Assembly: GCA_003138365.1 (NCBI GenBank)
Contig: PLFY01000133.1
Coordinates: 15,294-79,293 of the forward strand
Source of the DNA: Acidobacteriaceae bacterium
GTDB taxonomy: Bacteria; Acidobacteriota; Terriglobia; Terriglobales; Acidobacteriaceae
Reading direction: 5' to 3'
Length of the DNA stretch: 64,000 bases
A program made the position numbers and the translations under genes. A model generated the notes under the pieces. That model saw only the letters and a list, made by a program, of their open reading frames with translations. It did not search any database and was not told where the DNA came from. Below are positions 27,301 through 36,084 of the stretch, piece by piece; position 1 is the first letter of the stretch; each line of letters opens with the position of its first letter.

Positions 27301-27666
27301 ATGATGGAATACAAAGGTTATGCCGCTGGCCCCATCGACTTCGATCCGGAGGATAAGACATTCTCCGGCACGGTCGCCGGGCTTCGGGATGTGATTCATT
27401 TTGAGGGCAGGACTGCGACGGAGCTGGAGCGCGCCTTCCGCGGGAGCATCGACAGCTATCTGGAACTTTGCGCCGAGACCGGCCAGCAGCCCGACCGCCC
27501 CTTCAACGGAAAAATTCTGGCGCGCACCGAGTCGGAACTGCACCGCAAAGCCGCCCTGCGCGCGGCGGTCGAAGGCGTGAGTTTGAGCCGTTGGATCAGC
27601 CGGCAGATTGAAAGCGCAAGGCGAGCGGTACGGCAACCGCAGCCCGGTCCTCCTGCCAAGATCTAG
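27301..27666 (+). CDS. HicB-family antitoxin-like protein (no hicA seen)
   Basis: YKGYAAGPIDFDPEDKTFSGTVAGLRDVIHFEGRTATELERAFRGSIDSYLE, then ARTESELHRKAALRAAVEGVSLSRWISRQIE. Confidence 0.85.
   Translation: MMEYKGYAAGPIDFDPEDKTFSGTVAGLRDVIHFEGRTATELERAFRGSIDSYLELCAETGQQPDRPFNGKILARTESELHRKAALRAAVEGVSLSRWISRQIESARRAVRQPQPGPPAKI
27642..27659. repeat. 18-bp direct repeat copy 2 (inside hicB C-terminal codons)
   Basis: gcccggtcctcctgccaa identical to 27127..27144. Confidence 0.95.
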
Positions 27667-27684
27667 TGTCGCGCAGAATCGAGA

Positions 27685-28599
27685 TTACTGGCTTCGATAG
27701 GGGATCATTGAATCTTTGACATCTACACAATAGATATCCTGTTTTTTGAGCAGCATCTCAACAGACTTCCGTGCTTCGGCCGGATTTGGACATGGACCAA
27801 TAAAAAGTCTTTTGATTTCGAGGCGTTGTTCGGGACAAGTCAACGGGATTTTTAAATACGGAATCAGCATCGAGCTACCCTGCCTGAAAAACACATCGTT
27901 GCCAAATTGGCGCAAGTGAACCACCAATCGCCATTCACGCTCCTCATGAAATGCATAATCTTTTGTAACTGCACAATCTCGACTGAAATCCCAGAAATGC
28001 CTAAGTGCAATACCTGCCGGGGTATGACGCCCAACCTGTTCCGTAGAAGGAAGTGTACGTTTGATCCTCTCTGCTTCTTCGATATATGAATCGACCACCT
28101 TCTGAATTTTTCCTTTCAATTGCCTTTCAACATCATCATCGAAATACTGACAAGGAATAAGAGGGTTATCGGGTGAGTAATGTGGTCCAGGAATATTTTC
28201 AGAGAAGTGCTGACCAATGGCCTTCAGGTAATTCGGCGAAAAGCCAATACTATAGCCGCCGGATTTTCCGGAATATGCTCTCCATTGGCTCAAGAGATTA
28301 CCATCTTCAGAAAAAGACGTTGCGTAATAATCCTGTGAAGTAATTTCGAATAGTATTGTTTCACCTTGGCTTATTACTCCCTCATCGCCGATTCTTTTCG
28401 CCAACTCTTGAAATAAAAGCTTAGAAACAATTTGACCTTCACTTGCATCGTTCAAATATCGATAATGAGTCGCCCAAATCTTCTTGTCCTTGTCTCCAAG
28501 GATCCCCAGCAGCCCTTCCGGCGTTGTGTAGTGATAGAGCAGCCCATCAGGCTCGGCATTCTCTTGCTCGGGTCGATGCTCTTGTTCCTCCATTGTCAC
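27685..28599 (-). CDS. DUF2971 domain protein
   Basis: LLYHYTTPEGLLGIL...IWATHYRYLNDASEG...YYATSFSEDGNLLSQWRAYSGKSGGYSIGFS. Confidence 0.8.
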   Translation of the reverse strand: MTMEEQEHRPEQENAEPDGLLYHYTTPEGLLGILGDKDKKIWATHYRYLNDASEGQIVSKLLFQELAKRIGDEGVISQGETILFEITSQDYYATSFSEDGNLLSQWRAYSGKSGGYSIGFSPNYLKAIGQHFSENIPGPHYSPDNPLIPCQYFDDDVERQLKGKIQKVVDSYIEEAERIKRTLPSTEQVGRHTPAGIALRHFWDFSRDCAVTKDYAFHEEREWRLVVHLRQFGNDVFFRQGSSMLIPYLKIPLTCPEQRLEIKRLFIGPCPNPAEARKSVEMLLKKQDIYCVDVKDSMIPYRSQ

Positions 28600-28964
28600 C
28601 CCTCCGATTCCAATTCCCGGAGCACTTTCACAATCTGCAGGCGCAGATCAGGCACGTCAACTTGCACGGAATCCCAGATCATCGCCGAGCTTACGGCAAA
28701 ATATCCGTGCGCCACACGATTTCTCATTCCATATATTTGCGCAAAGGGAATCGAAGGATACTTGGTGGCGAACTCGGGTCCGACCTCAAGCAGGTTGTTG
28801 GCGGCTTCGCCGATGATCTCGATGTTACGGACAACGGCGTCCTGCAACATTTGATTGGCTACGAACTGTTCCTCGGTCACGCCCGCAGTGTACTCAAGGC
28901 TCCGATCCGCAGCCTCCAGCATGTGGAGGAGATAGTCCTTGGCGCGGAATTCGTGTTTGTTCAA
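28596..28964 (-). CDS. hepT: HepT-like HEPN toxin (DUF86 family)
   Basis: RNIEIIGEAANNL and RX4HXY motif (RNRVAHGY); TTG start overlapping mntA stop. Confidence 0.9.
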   Translation of the reverse strand: MNKHEFRAKDYLLHMLEAADRSLEYTAGVTEEQFVANQMLQDAVVRNIEIIGEAANNLLEVGPEFATKYPSIPFAQIYGMRNRVAHGYFAVSSAMIWDSVQVDVPDLRLQIVKVLRELESEG

Positions 28965-29251
28965 AGGGATGCGGCCTCGGCGAGAACCTTCTCGCGAAAG
29001 CGGGGATGAAGTTCGCCCGGTGTGCGGACGTCGACCTTGACCCCAAGCGCCTTTTCCAACTCGATCTGCAGGCCGGCCATATCCAGCAGGCTGGCACGAG
29101 GCGCCGGGTCAACGAGGATGTCCAGGTCGCTGCCTTCCTGGTCATCGCCGTGCAGCACAGAGCCGAACACGCGCGGATTCGCCATGCCCGCCTCAAGAAC
29201 AAGCTGGCGAATGGTCTCGCGATGCTGCGGCAATACCTCAGACGGTCTCAT
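28961..29251 (-). CDS. mntA: MntA-like minimal nucleotidyltransferase antitoxin
   Basis: FGSVLHGDDQEGSDLDILVD = GSX10DXD. Confidence 0.9.
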   Translation of the reverse strand: MRPSEVLPQHRETIRQLVLEAGMANPRVFGSVLHGDDQEGSDLDILVDPAPRASLLDMAGLQIELEKALGVKVDVRTPGELHPRFREKVLAEAASL

Positions 29252-29347
29252 GCGGCTTTCTCACTCAAGCTGCTAACAGTTTACTGCCAATGTCAAGGAC
29301 AAGCACACGGCGGGATGGGCGAAGGTTACAGGGCCTCGAAAGCGGGT

Positions 29348-30433
29348 CTATCGGTTTGGCTTCGGGGTGTCCCGCTTGGGATGATGCCGGACGGATTTCT
29401 CGATGGCGTTCCATTTGGCGCGGGTCTCTTTGGCGAGGCGGGGGTTGGTTTTACGCTCCAGATGGGCTAGTTCCTTCTGCATCTTTTGGTAGTTGGCTAG
29501 GCGGCCAGGGTCGAGGTTGGCGGCGGTTACGGTGCAACCGGGCTCGGCGCCATGGGTGCAGTCGCGGAAGCGGCAGGCGAGGGCTAGCTGCTGGATGTCG
29601 TCGAAGCTGTCTTCAAGCTTTTCGGTGGACGCCCAGAGCTGAACTTCGCGGAGGCCGGGCAGGTCCATGAGCAGCCAGCCACGGGGCATCACAAACAACT
29701 GGCGGCTGGTGGTGGTGTGGCGGCCGCGGCTGTCGCTGGCGCGGACGGGGGTTGTACGCTGGCGCTCGTCGCCGAGAAGCCGGTTGAGGATGGTGGATTT
29801 GCCCACGCCGGAAGAGCCGATGAGGGCGGCGGTTTCTCCGGGGGCAAGCAAAGCAGGGAGCGCGTCCAGACCATGATCGGAGATCGCGCTGATGGGGAGC
29901 ACGGTGATGCCGGGGCTCAACAGTTGTGTGCTGGCGACAACCTCGGCCAGGTCGAGGCCAAGCTCGGCGGTGAGGTCGGTCTTGTTGAGCAGGACCACGG
30001 GGCGAGCGCCGCTTTCGTTGGCCAGGACAAGAAAGCGCTCGATGCGGCGCGGGTTGTAGTCGCGATCCAAACCGCTGACGATGAAGAGCACATCAATGTT
30101 GGCGGCCAGCACCTGCTCGCGGACTTCGCGTTCCGGCTGCTTGCGCGAGAGTTTGGTTTTGCGGTTGAGTACGCTGACGATGACCGCGGCATCGTTGCGC
30201 AGGACGACCCAGTCTCCCACAGCCGGCCAGAGGGACGAAGACTTGCGCAGCAAGCCGCTGACGCTCGCGTCGATCTCGCCGGTTTCAGTCCACACCAGGA
30301 AGCGGCCATGGTTGGCCGAGGCGACGCGGCCGGGAATGCCTGTTGTGAGCTGGTTCTGAAAGAAGTCGCACCAGCCCAGTTTTTCAAGGCCAAATTCTCC
30401 GAGATTCGATTGTTCAAGATTCACGGGGACCAT
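29348..30433 (-). CDS. rsgA: Small ribosomal subunit biogenesis GTPase RsgA
   Basis: GSSGVGKSTILNRLLG, DSRGRHTTTSRQLFVMP, LMDLPGLREVQLW, zinc motif CRFRDCTHGAEPGC. Confidence 0.94.
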   Translation of the reverse strand: MVPVNLEQSNLGEFGLEKLGWCDFFQNQLTTGIPGRVASANHGRFLVWTETGEIDASVSGLLRKSSSLWPAVGDWVVLRNDAAVIVSVLNRKTKLSRKQPEREVREQVLAANIDVLFIVSGLDRDYNPRRIERFLVLANESGARPVVLLNKTDLTAELGLDLAEVVASTQLLSPGITVLPISAISDHGLDALPALLAPGETAALIGSSGVGKSTILNRLLGDERQRTTPVRASDSRGRHTTTSRQLFVMPRGWLLMDLPGLREVQLWASTEKLEDSFDDIQQLALACRFRDCTHGAEPGCTVTAANLDPGRLANYQKMQKELAHLERKTNPRLAKETRAKWNAIEKSVRHHPKRDTPKPNR

Positions 30434-30566
30434 CCTCTCTTTGTTGGAGCGAAGAGACACACCTCAGCCAACCTCTGGCGGCGAGGCAGTGTGTGAGAGG
30501 ACGAACTAGACAATGACGTTCAGCGGCGCTCCGTGTAAACACAATGTATCAAATCGGCCCCGCCGC

Positions 30567-31445
30567 ATGGCTACAATCGAGAAGACGATGATCCAGTACC
30601 TTTATCTCGGGCGGGTGGGCTACGACGAGGGCCTGCGGCTCCAGGCGGAGATTGCTGAGTTGCGCTTGCAGGGGCGCGTGGAGAATGTGCTGCTGCTCCT
30701 GGAGCATCCGCCGGTGCTGACGCTGGGGCGGAATGCGCACCGGACCAACGTGCTGGCCTCGGACGAGTTGCTGGCGCGGCGCGGGGTTACGGTACACGAG
30801 ATCAATCGCGGCGGCGATGTGACCTATCACGGGCCGGGGCAGTTGGTGGGGTACCCGATCTTCGATCTGCGCAGCCTGCGCAACCCGAACGGCGGCTCAA
30901 ACGGATTCCGGATGGGGCCGGTGGACTTTGTGCGGCTGATGGAAGAGGCGCTGATCCGGCTGTGCGGCGGGTTTGGGGTGCGGGCGGGAAGGATTGCAGG
31001 GCTTACCGGCGTCTGGTGCGGCGGACCTGCGGGCAGCGGATCTGAATCGGAGCGAAAGATCGGCGCGATCGGGATTCATGTCTCGCGCGGCATTACATCC
31101 CACGGGTTTGCCTTCAACGTGACGACCGATCTGCGCGACTTTGCGTTGATTATTCCGTGCGGTATCCCCGACCACGCGGTCACCAGCCTCAAAAATGAAT
31201 TCTCGGCCCGTGAGGTCCGGCAGCCGGAGGAGTTGCCCGCGCTGGAGGCCGTGGCGCACCAGGCGGCGCGGCAGTTTGGGCTGGTGTTTGACCAGCAGGT
31301 GCTGGCTGTCGAGAGTCTGGCGGCGCTGCGGACTCAGGCTGCTGCCCAGGCCGCGCCCGAGTTTCCGGCTGAAGATATACCGATGCGGGTTCCAGCGGAG
31401 GTTGAACGGCTCAGGCATACAAAGGGACGGCCAGTCCAGGCGTAA
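30567..31445 (+). CDS. lipB: Lipoyl(octanoyl) transferase LipB
   Basis: LLLEHPPVLTLGRNA, RGGDVTYHGPGQLVGYPI, KIGAIGIHVSRGITSHGFAFNV, IIPCGI. Confidence 0.95.
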   Translation: MATIEKTMIQYLYLGRVGYDEGLRLQAEIAELRLQGRVENVLLLLEHPPVLTLGRNAHRTNVLASDELLARRGVTVHEINRGGDVTYHGPGQLVGYPIFDLRSLRNPNGGSNGFRMGPVDFVRLMEEALIRLCGGFGVRAGRIAGLTGVWCGGPAGSGSESERKIGAIGIHVSRGITSHGFAFNVTTDLRDFALIIPCGIPDHAVTSLKNEFSAREVRQPEELPALEAVAHQAARQFGLVFDQQVLAVESLAALRTQAAAQAAPEFPAEDIPMRVPAEVERLRHTKGRPVQA

Positions 31446-31525
31446 GCAACCCGCGGTGGAGCGATTTATAATCCGGCAGGAACCGGGTGCGGAATTGAAG
31501 TTCCAAATGGCGGAGAGAGGGATCC

Positions 31526-33043
31526 ATGCCAACCGACGTGATCATGCCGCAGATGGGCGAGTCTATCTTTGAGGGCACCATTACCAAGTGGCTCAAAAAG
31601 GCCGGCGACGCGGTGGAGAAAGATGAGCCGTTGTTTGAGATTTCCACTGATAAAGTGGACGCGGAGATTCCCTCGCCTGTGGCTGGCGTGCTGAGCGAGA
31701 TCAAGGTTCAAGAAGGCGCTACGGTCGAGATCAATACGGTGGTGGCGGTGGTGAGCGAAATGGGCGCGGTGGTTGCGCCCCAGGCTTCCGCTGCCAGTCC
31801 GGTGATTGGCGGGACCGATGTAGTGATGCCGCAGATGGCCGAGTCGATCTTCGAGGGCACCATTACCAAGTGGCTGAAAAAGGCCGGCGACATGGTCGAG
31901 AAAGACGAGCCGCTTTTTGAGATTTCCACCGACAAGGTGGATGCGGAGATTCCCTCGCCTGTGGCTGGTTTGCTGAGCGAGATCAAGGTGGCTGAGGGAG
32001 CGACGGTCGAAATCAATACCGTGGTTGCGGTGATTGGCGGCACCGGCGCAAATGCCTCCGTGCCAGCTTCTCCTGCTCCAGCAATTGCAAAGCCATCAGC
32101 TCCCGCGCCGCAGGCGCAGTTGGCCCCACCGCAGGCGGCTGGCGAGCGCATTCGCTCCTCACCGCTGGTGCGGCGGATTGCCAAAGACAACAACCTCGAC
32201 CTCAGCCAGATCGCGGGCACTGGTTCTGAAGGCCGCATTACCAAAGAAGATGTGCTGCGGCATTTGAGCGAGCGCGGGCCTGGCAGCCAGGCTGCCAAGG
32301 CGCCTGCACTTCAAAGCACACCGGCGGCTCCATCGTTGGCCGGGCAGGTCGTCCCGCTCACCAAGATGCGCGCAATTATCGCCCAGCGGATGGTGGAGAG
32401 CGTGGCGACAAGCCCGCACGTTTACACCGTCTACAAAGTGGACATGACGCGGGTGGCTCGCATCCGGGCGCGCGAAAAGAGCAGGTTCGAACAGCAGAAT
32501 GGCGTGAAGCTGACGTTTATGCCTTTTATTGCCGCGGCTGCAGTCGAAGCGCTGCGCAAGTTTCCCGTTGTCAACGCGACGTTGGAAAGCGGCTCCATTC
32601 ACTACCACGCGCACATCAACCTCGGCATTGCAGTGGCGCTGGAGTGGGGGCTGATTGTGCCGGTCATCAAGCAGGCCGAGGAGCGCAGCTTTGCAGAGAT
32701 TGCAAAGGCCATGAACGACCTTGCCCTGCGCGCAAGGACGAAGAAGCTTCTGCCCGAGGAGGTTGTGGGAGGCACGTTCACGCTGACCAACTCCGGCGTT
32801 TTCGGCGGCGAGTTCGGCACCCCGATCATCAACCAGCCGGAGTCGGCCATTCTCGCCATTGGCGGGTTGAAGAAGGAGGCGGTTGTGCTCACGGACGCCG
32901 AGGGCAACGACTCGATTGCCATCCGTTCAATGCAGCACTTCTGCCTGGGCTTCGATCACCGCACCATCGACGGCGCAGATTCGGGCAAGTTCATGAGCGT
33001 GTTCAAGAAGACGCTCGAGGGCTGGGATCGGGAGATCGGGTAG
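31526..33043 (+). CDS. 2-oxoacid dehydrogenase E2 (dihydrolipoyl acyltransferase) with two lipoyl domains
   Basis: Two FEISTDKVDAEIPSPVAG lipoyl motifs, E3-binding domain, HFCLGFDHRTIDGADSGKFM catalytic motif. Confidence 0.93.
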   Translation: MPTDVIMPQMGESIFEGTITKWLKKAGDAVEKDEPLFEISTDKVDAEIPSPVAGVLSEIKVQEGATVEINTVVAVVSEMGAVVAPQASAASPVIGGTDVVMPQMAESIFEGTITKWLKKAGDMVEKDEPLFEISTDKVDAEIPSPVAGLLSEIKVAEGATVEINTVVAVIGGTGANASVPASPAPAIAKPSAPAPQAQLAPPQAAGERIRSSPLVRRIAKDNNLDLSQIAGTGSEGRITKEDVLRHLSERGPGSQAAKAPALQSTPAAPSLAGQVVPLTKMRAIIAQRMVESVATSPHVYTVYKVDMTRVARIRAREKSRFEQQNGVKLTFMPFIAAAAVEALRKFPVVNATLESGSIHYHAHINLGIAVALEWGLIVPVIKQAEERSFAEIAKAMNDLALRARTKKLLPEEVVGGTFTLTNSGVFGGEFGTPIINQPESAILAIGGLKKEAVVLTDAEGNDSIAIRSMQHFCLGFDHRTIDGADSGKFMSVFKKTLEGWDREIG

Positions 33044-33053
33044 GGAGGCGCCG

Positions 33054-33212
33054 CTATTCCTCGGCAGCTTCGACATATTCCCCGATGGCAACCTGGATGT
33101 TGGCAAGGGCTTCTTCCTCGGTGGCCCCCTGCGACCAGCAGCCGGGCAAGCCGGGACAGGAGACGCTGTAGCCTTCCTCGGATTGGCGGAGAACAACGCG
33201 ATAATTTGCCAA
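33054..33212 (-). CDS. HicB-like antitoxin (short, TTG start, no hicA seen)
   Basis: ANYRVVLRQSEEGYSVSCPGLPGCWSQGATEEEALANIQVAIGEYVEAAEE. Confidence 0.75.
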   Translation of the reverse strand: MANYRVVLRQSEEGYSVSCPGLPGCWSQGATEEEALANIQVAIGEYVEAAEE

Positions 33213-33267
33213 GAAAGTTATGGTACACCCAGCTTCAATCCGGCGCCGATCCGACGATCTTTGACGA

Positions 33268-34200
33268 TTACTTCCAAACATGCTGCACGGCGCCGGCAGG
33301 TTGGTGGTGGGTGATCTCTGTGTAAGTCGCCTCGACATCGAATGAAAGATCTTTGGGTATCCAGTTCTGGTCGGTTGGCGGGAGCTGGATGGTTATCTGA
33401 GGCAGAGTCTTGCCTTCACGCACCTGCTCTTTGACGGCGCTGTATAAGTCGAGCAGGAACTGGCGCTGACCGGTAAGTATCTCGATGCCGCCGGCATCGC
33501 CGTGGCCGGGCAGGACGAACAGCGGTTGCAGTTGTATGGCCTTCGCGAGCACGCGCGGCCAGTTGGCGAGGTTCGCATCCCATAACTTGTTGCGCGGGCC
33601 GTTGACGGCGGCGTCGCCGGTGCAGAGAACACGCTCCTTGGGTAGCCAGACATAGCCGTCGCCTTCCGTATGACCCCAGCCCAGGTGCAGGAAGTCGACT
33701 TCTCGGGTCGAGTCTTTCAGGACAAATCGACTCCCTCGAAAGGTCTGCTCAGGCCGCTGCACATTGTCCTGGTGCAGATCGCGAACGTCCTGCCGTTTAG
33801 CCTCCGCTGCCTGCCAACGCGTGGGTTCGTAGCGATCCATCTCTTCTGTGACTTTGTAATAGGCAAGCGTGGTTGCGCCCGCTGCCGTCCACAGCGAGTT
33901 GCCGTAGGAATGATCGCCGTGGGCATGGGTATCGAAGACATAGCGCACCGGCTTTGGCGATAGCTGCTTGACTTCGACCATGAGCTCGCGGGCACGTGCG
34001 GGATAGTTGGCGTCCACGACGATGAGATAGTCCTTCATCTCAACGATGGCTGTGTTGCTGTAGCCCTTGGGCGCATCGCCGAGCAGGAACCAGACGCCCG
34101 GCGCGATCAGGCGCGGCGGAGCGGACTGGGCATGAATGGCTGAGACGGCGTGCGCCAGAAGCAGAACAAAAGCGACAACGATAGGACGCATGTGAATCAC
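33268..34200 (-). CDS. Secreted MBL-fold metallohydrolase
   Basis: Signal peptide; FDTHAHGDHSYGN, HLGWGHTEGDGYVWLP, LPGHGDAGG. Confidence 0.9.
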   Translation of the reverse strand: MIHMRPIVVAFVLLLAHAVSAIHAQSAPPRLIAPGVWFLLGDAPKGYSNTAIVEMKDYLIVVDANYPARARELMVEVKQLSPKPVRYVFDTHAHGDHSYGNSLWTAAGATTLAYYKVTEEMDRYEPTRWQAAEAKRQDVRDLHQDNVQRPEQTFRGSRFVLKDSTREVDFLHLGWGHTEGDGYVWLPKERVLCTGDAAVNGPRNKLWDANLANWPRVLAKAIQLQPLFVLPGHGDAGGIEILTGQRQFLLDLYSAVKEQVREGKTLPQITIQLPPTDQNWIPKDLSFDVEATYTEITHHQPAGAVQHVWK

Positions 34201-34243
34201 TCCTATGAACGCACCTCGCTGCGTGCGTTTGCTTAACTGAAGA

Positions 34244-35251
34244 TCAACGCGCCTCTGCCCACGCGAGCCCGTCGGTGGATTTGCCTGTGGCGATCAGCCG
34301 CGCGACCTTCCACGAAGCGAGATCGATTTCTGCTACCTGGCTGCTGCCCGCGCAGGAGACATAGGCGGTTTTTCCGTCGGGGCGAGCCAGCGTTTCCTGC
34401 GGATCGGAGCAGACCGCGACAGATGGGGCCGCCTTCATGGTCTTCAGGTCGATGACGTCAACTTTGTTTTTGTCGGGGATCGCAATCAGCAGCCAGCGAC
34501 CGTCAGGGGTGGGAGCGCTTCCGTAGCCGAGGCCGTCGAGCGGGACCCAACTCTTCACCTGGTTGGTGGCTGTGTCGATGACCGCCAAACGCGGCTCTTT
34601 CTGGTCGGCGGTAAAGACCCAGCGATCGTCGTTGGAGATGGAGATGCGCTGCGTAGCGCCGGAGATGGGAATGATGGCGAGGGTCTTGCGGGCAGGGATG
34701 TCGAGGACGGACACAGTGCCGGGGCCGACGTTGGCGGTGTAGCCGCGGCGGCCGTCGTGGGAGAGCGCAAGCATGTGGCTCTGCGGCTGGCCGGTGGGGA
34801 TCGACCCCACGATCTTGAGCGTTTTCGGGTCAATAAGGGTGATCGCCTGATCAAGCTCGGTGGTCACATAGAGCAAGCCATCCTTGGGTCCGAAGATGGG
34901 CATGTGCGGGCGGACGGGGTGGCCGAAGTCGAGGTTGCCCACGACCTTTTGCGAAGCGATGTCGATGACCACCATGTTCCGGCCATCGGTTCCGGGCTTG
35001 CCTACGCCGGAGTTTCCATAGATGGGCACGTAAGCCAGGCGGCCGTCGGGCGACGCGATGACTTCATGGCCAGTGACGCCGCCCTCGGGGACGGAAGCGA
35101 TGACTTTTCCGGCGGCGGGATCGACGATGGCGAGACTTGTGTCTCCCTTTTGCGTGACCAGCAAGCGGCCCTGCTGCGCGAAAGCCGCGGGAATCGCAAA
35201 GGAAAGGAGTGGGGACAACAGCAATGTGGCAACAGACCGGGGAATGGTCAT
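34244..35251 (-). CDS. YncE/YVTN-type beta-propeller protein, secreted
   Basis: Signal peptide MTIPRSVATLLLSPLLSFAIPAAFA; repeats such as DKTAYVSCAGSSQVAEIDLASWKV. Confidence 0.82.
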   Translation of the reverse strand: MTIPRSVATLLLSPLLSFAIPAAFAQQGRLLVTQKGDTSLAIVDPAAGKVIASVPEGGVTGHEVIASPDGRLAYVPIYGNSGVGKPGTDGRNMVVIDIASQKVVGNLDFGHPVRPHMPIFGPKDGLLYVTTELDQAITLIDPKTLKIVGSIPTGQPQSHMLALSHDGRRGYTANVGPGTVSVLDIPARKTLAIIPISGATQRISISNDDRWVFTADQKEPRLAVIDTATNQVKSWVPLDGLGYGSAPTPDGRWLLIAIPDKNKVDVIDLKTMKAAPSVAVCSDPQETLARPDGKTAYVSCAGSSQVAEIDLASWKVARLIATGKSTDGLAWAEAR

Positions 35252-35357
35252 GAGAAAGCACCTCGCTCGCACTACGAAACGACTATATCGCACGGGGGGA
35301 GCGATGTGTTTGCGCATCCCGATGATCGTCGCGGTCCGATCGGATATCCTTGGCGGC

Positions 35358-35963
35358 ATGGAGCTGCCAGCGAGAGATCGAGAACTGGTGCAGATTGTGG
35401 ATGCGGCGCTGGCCGATGTGGCGCGGCGGGCGGGGGAGCGGCTGGTCTGCCGGCTGGGGTGTACGCAGTGCTGTTACGGAGCGTTTGCGATCAGTGCGCT
35501 GGATGTGTTGCGGCTGCGGGCGGGTATGGAGGCGCTGCGGCATGAGGAGCCGGACTTGGCGGCAGAGATTGAGCGCCGGGCTCGGAATTGGATTGCGGTG
35601 CATGGTGTGGAGTTTCCTGGCGACGTGGCTACGGGACTGTTGGGCGAATCAGAGGAGGAACGCGAAAGATTCGAGGAGTTTGCCAATGAGGAGGCTTGTC
35701 CGGCGCTTGATCCGGCTTCCGGGCGGTGCGATGTGTACGCGTGGCGGCCCATGACCTGCCGCGTCTTCGGTCCTCCCATTCGCATGGACGCTGGGATGGG
35801 TCACGGCGAAGCCCTGGGACACTGCGAGCTGTGTTTTGCGGGCGCGAGCGAACAGGAAATCGCCGCCTGCGAGATGCCGGTTACGCATGACCTTGAAGCG
35901 GAGTTGCTGGACGAGGTGGGCGCCAAGGGCGAGACGGTGGTGGCGTTCGCGCTGGTGCGGTGA
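35358..35963 (+). CDS. YkgJ-family cysteine-cluster protein
   Basis: LGCTQCCYGAFAIS, EEACPALDPASGRCDVYAWRPMTCRVFGPP. Confidence 0.75.
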   Translation: MELPARDRELVQIVDAALADVARRAGERLVCRLGCTQCCYGAFAISALDVLRLRAGMEALRHEEPDLAAEIERRARNWIAVHGVEFPGDVATGLLGESEEERERFEEFANEEACPALDPASGRCDVYAWRPMTCRVFGPPIRMDAGMGHGEALGHCELCFAGASEQEIAACEMPVTHDLEAELLDEVGAKGETVVAFALVR

Positions 35964-35990
35964 GTAGGATCGATAACCGAGTTCACTGCT

Positions 35991-36031
35991 TCCCACCCTA
36001 GCGACAAAAACAAAAGCGTCGCGAGAGTGGG
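35991..36031. repeat. REP-like imperfect palindrome
   Basis: CCCACcctaGCGAC...GCGTCGCgagaGTGGGGCACCC upstream of alr. Confidence 0.5.
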
Positions 36032-36084
36032 GCACCCAGCGTTTCCGGCAAAGTTGATCCGGCGCGTTCGCGATAGACTGAAGC

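Noticed and set aside
27127-27659. IS element with target-site duplication
   Set aside because: No transposase or terminal inverted repeats; 18 bp is longer than typical IS duplications and derives from rnpB itself.
32159-32614. Minus-strand ORF in the E2 gene and similar ORFs near 33 kb
   Set aside because: Antisense shadows without domain support.
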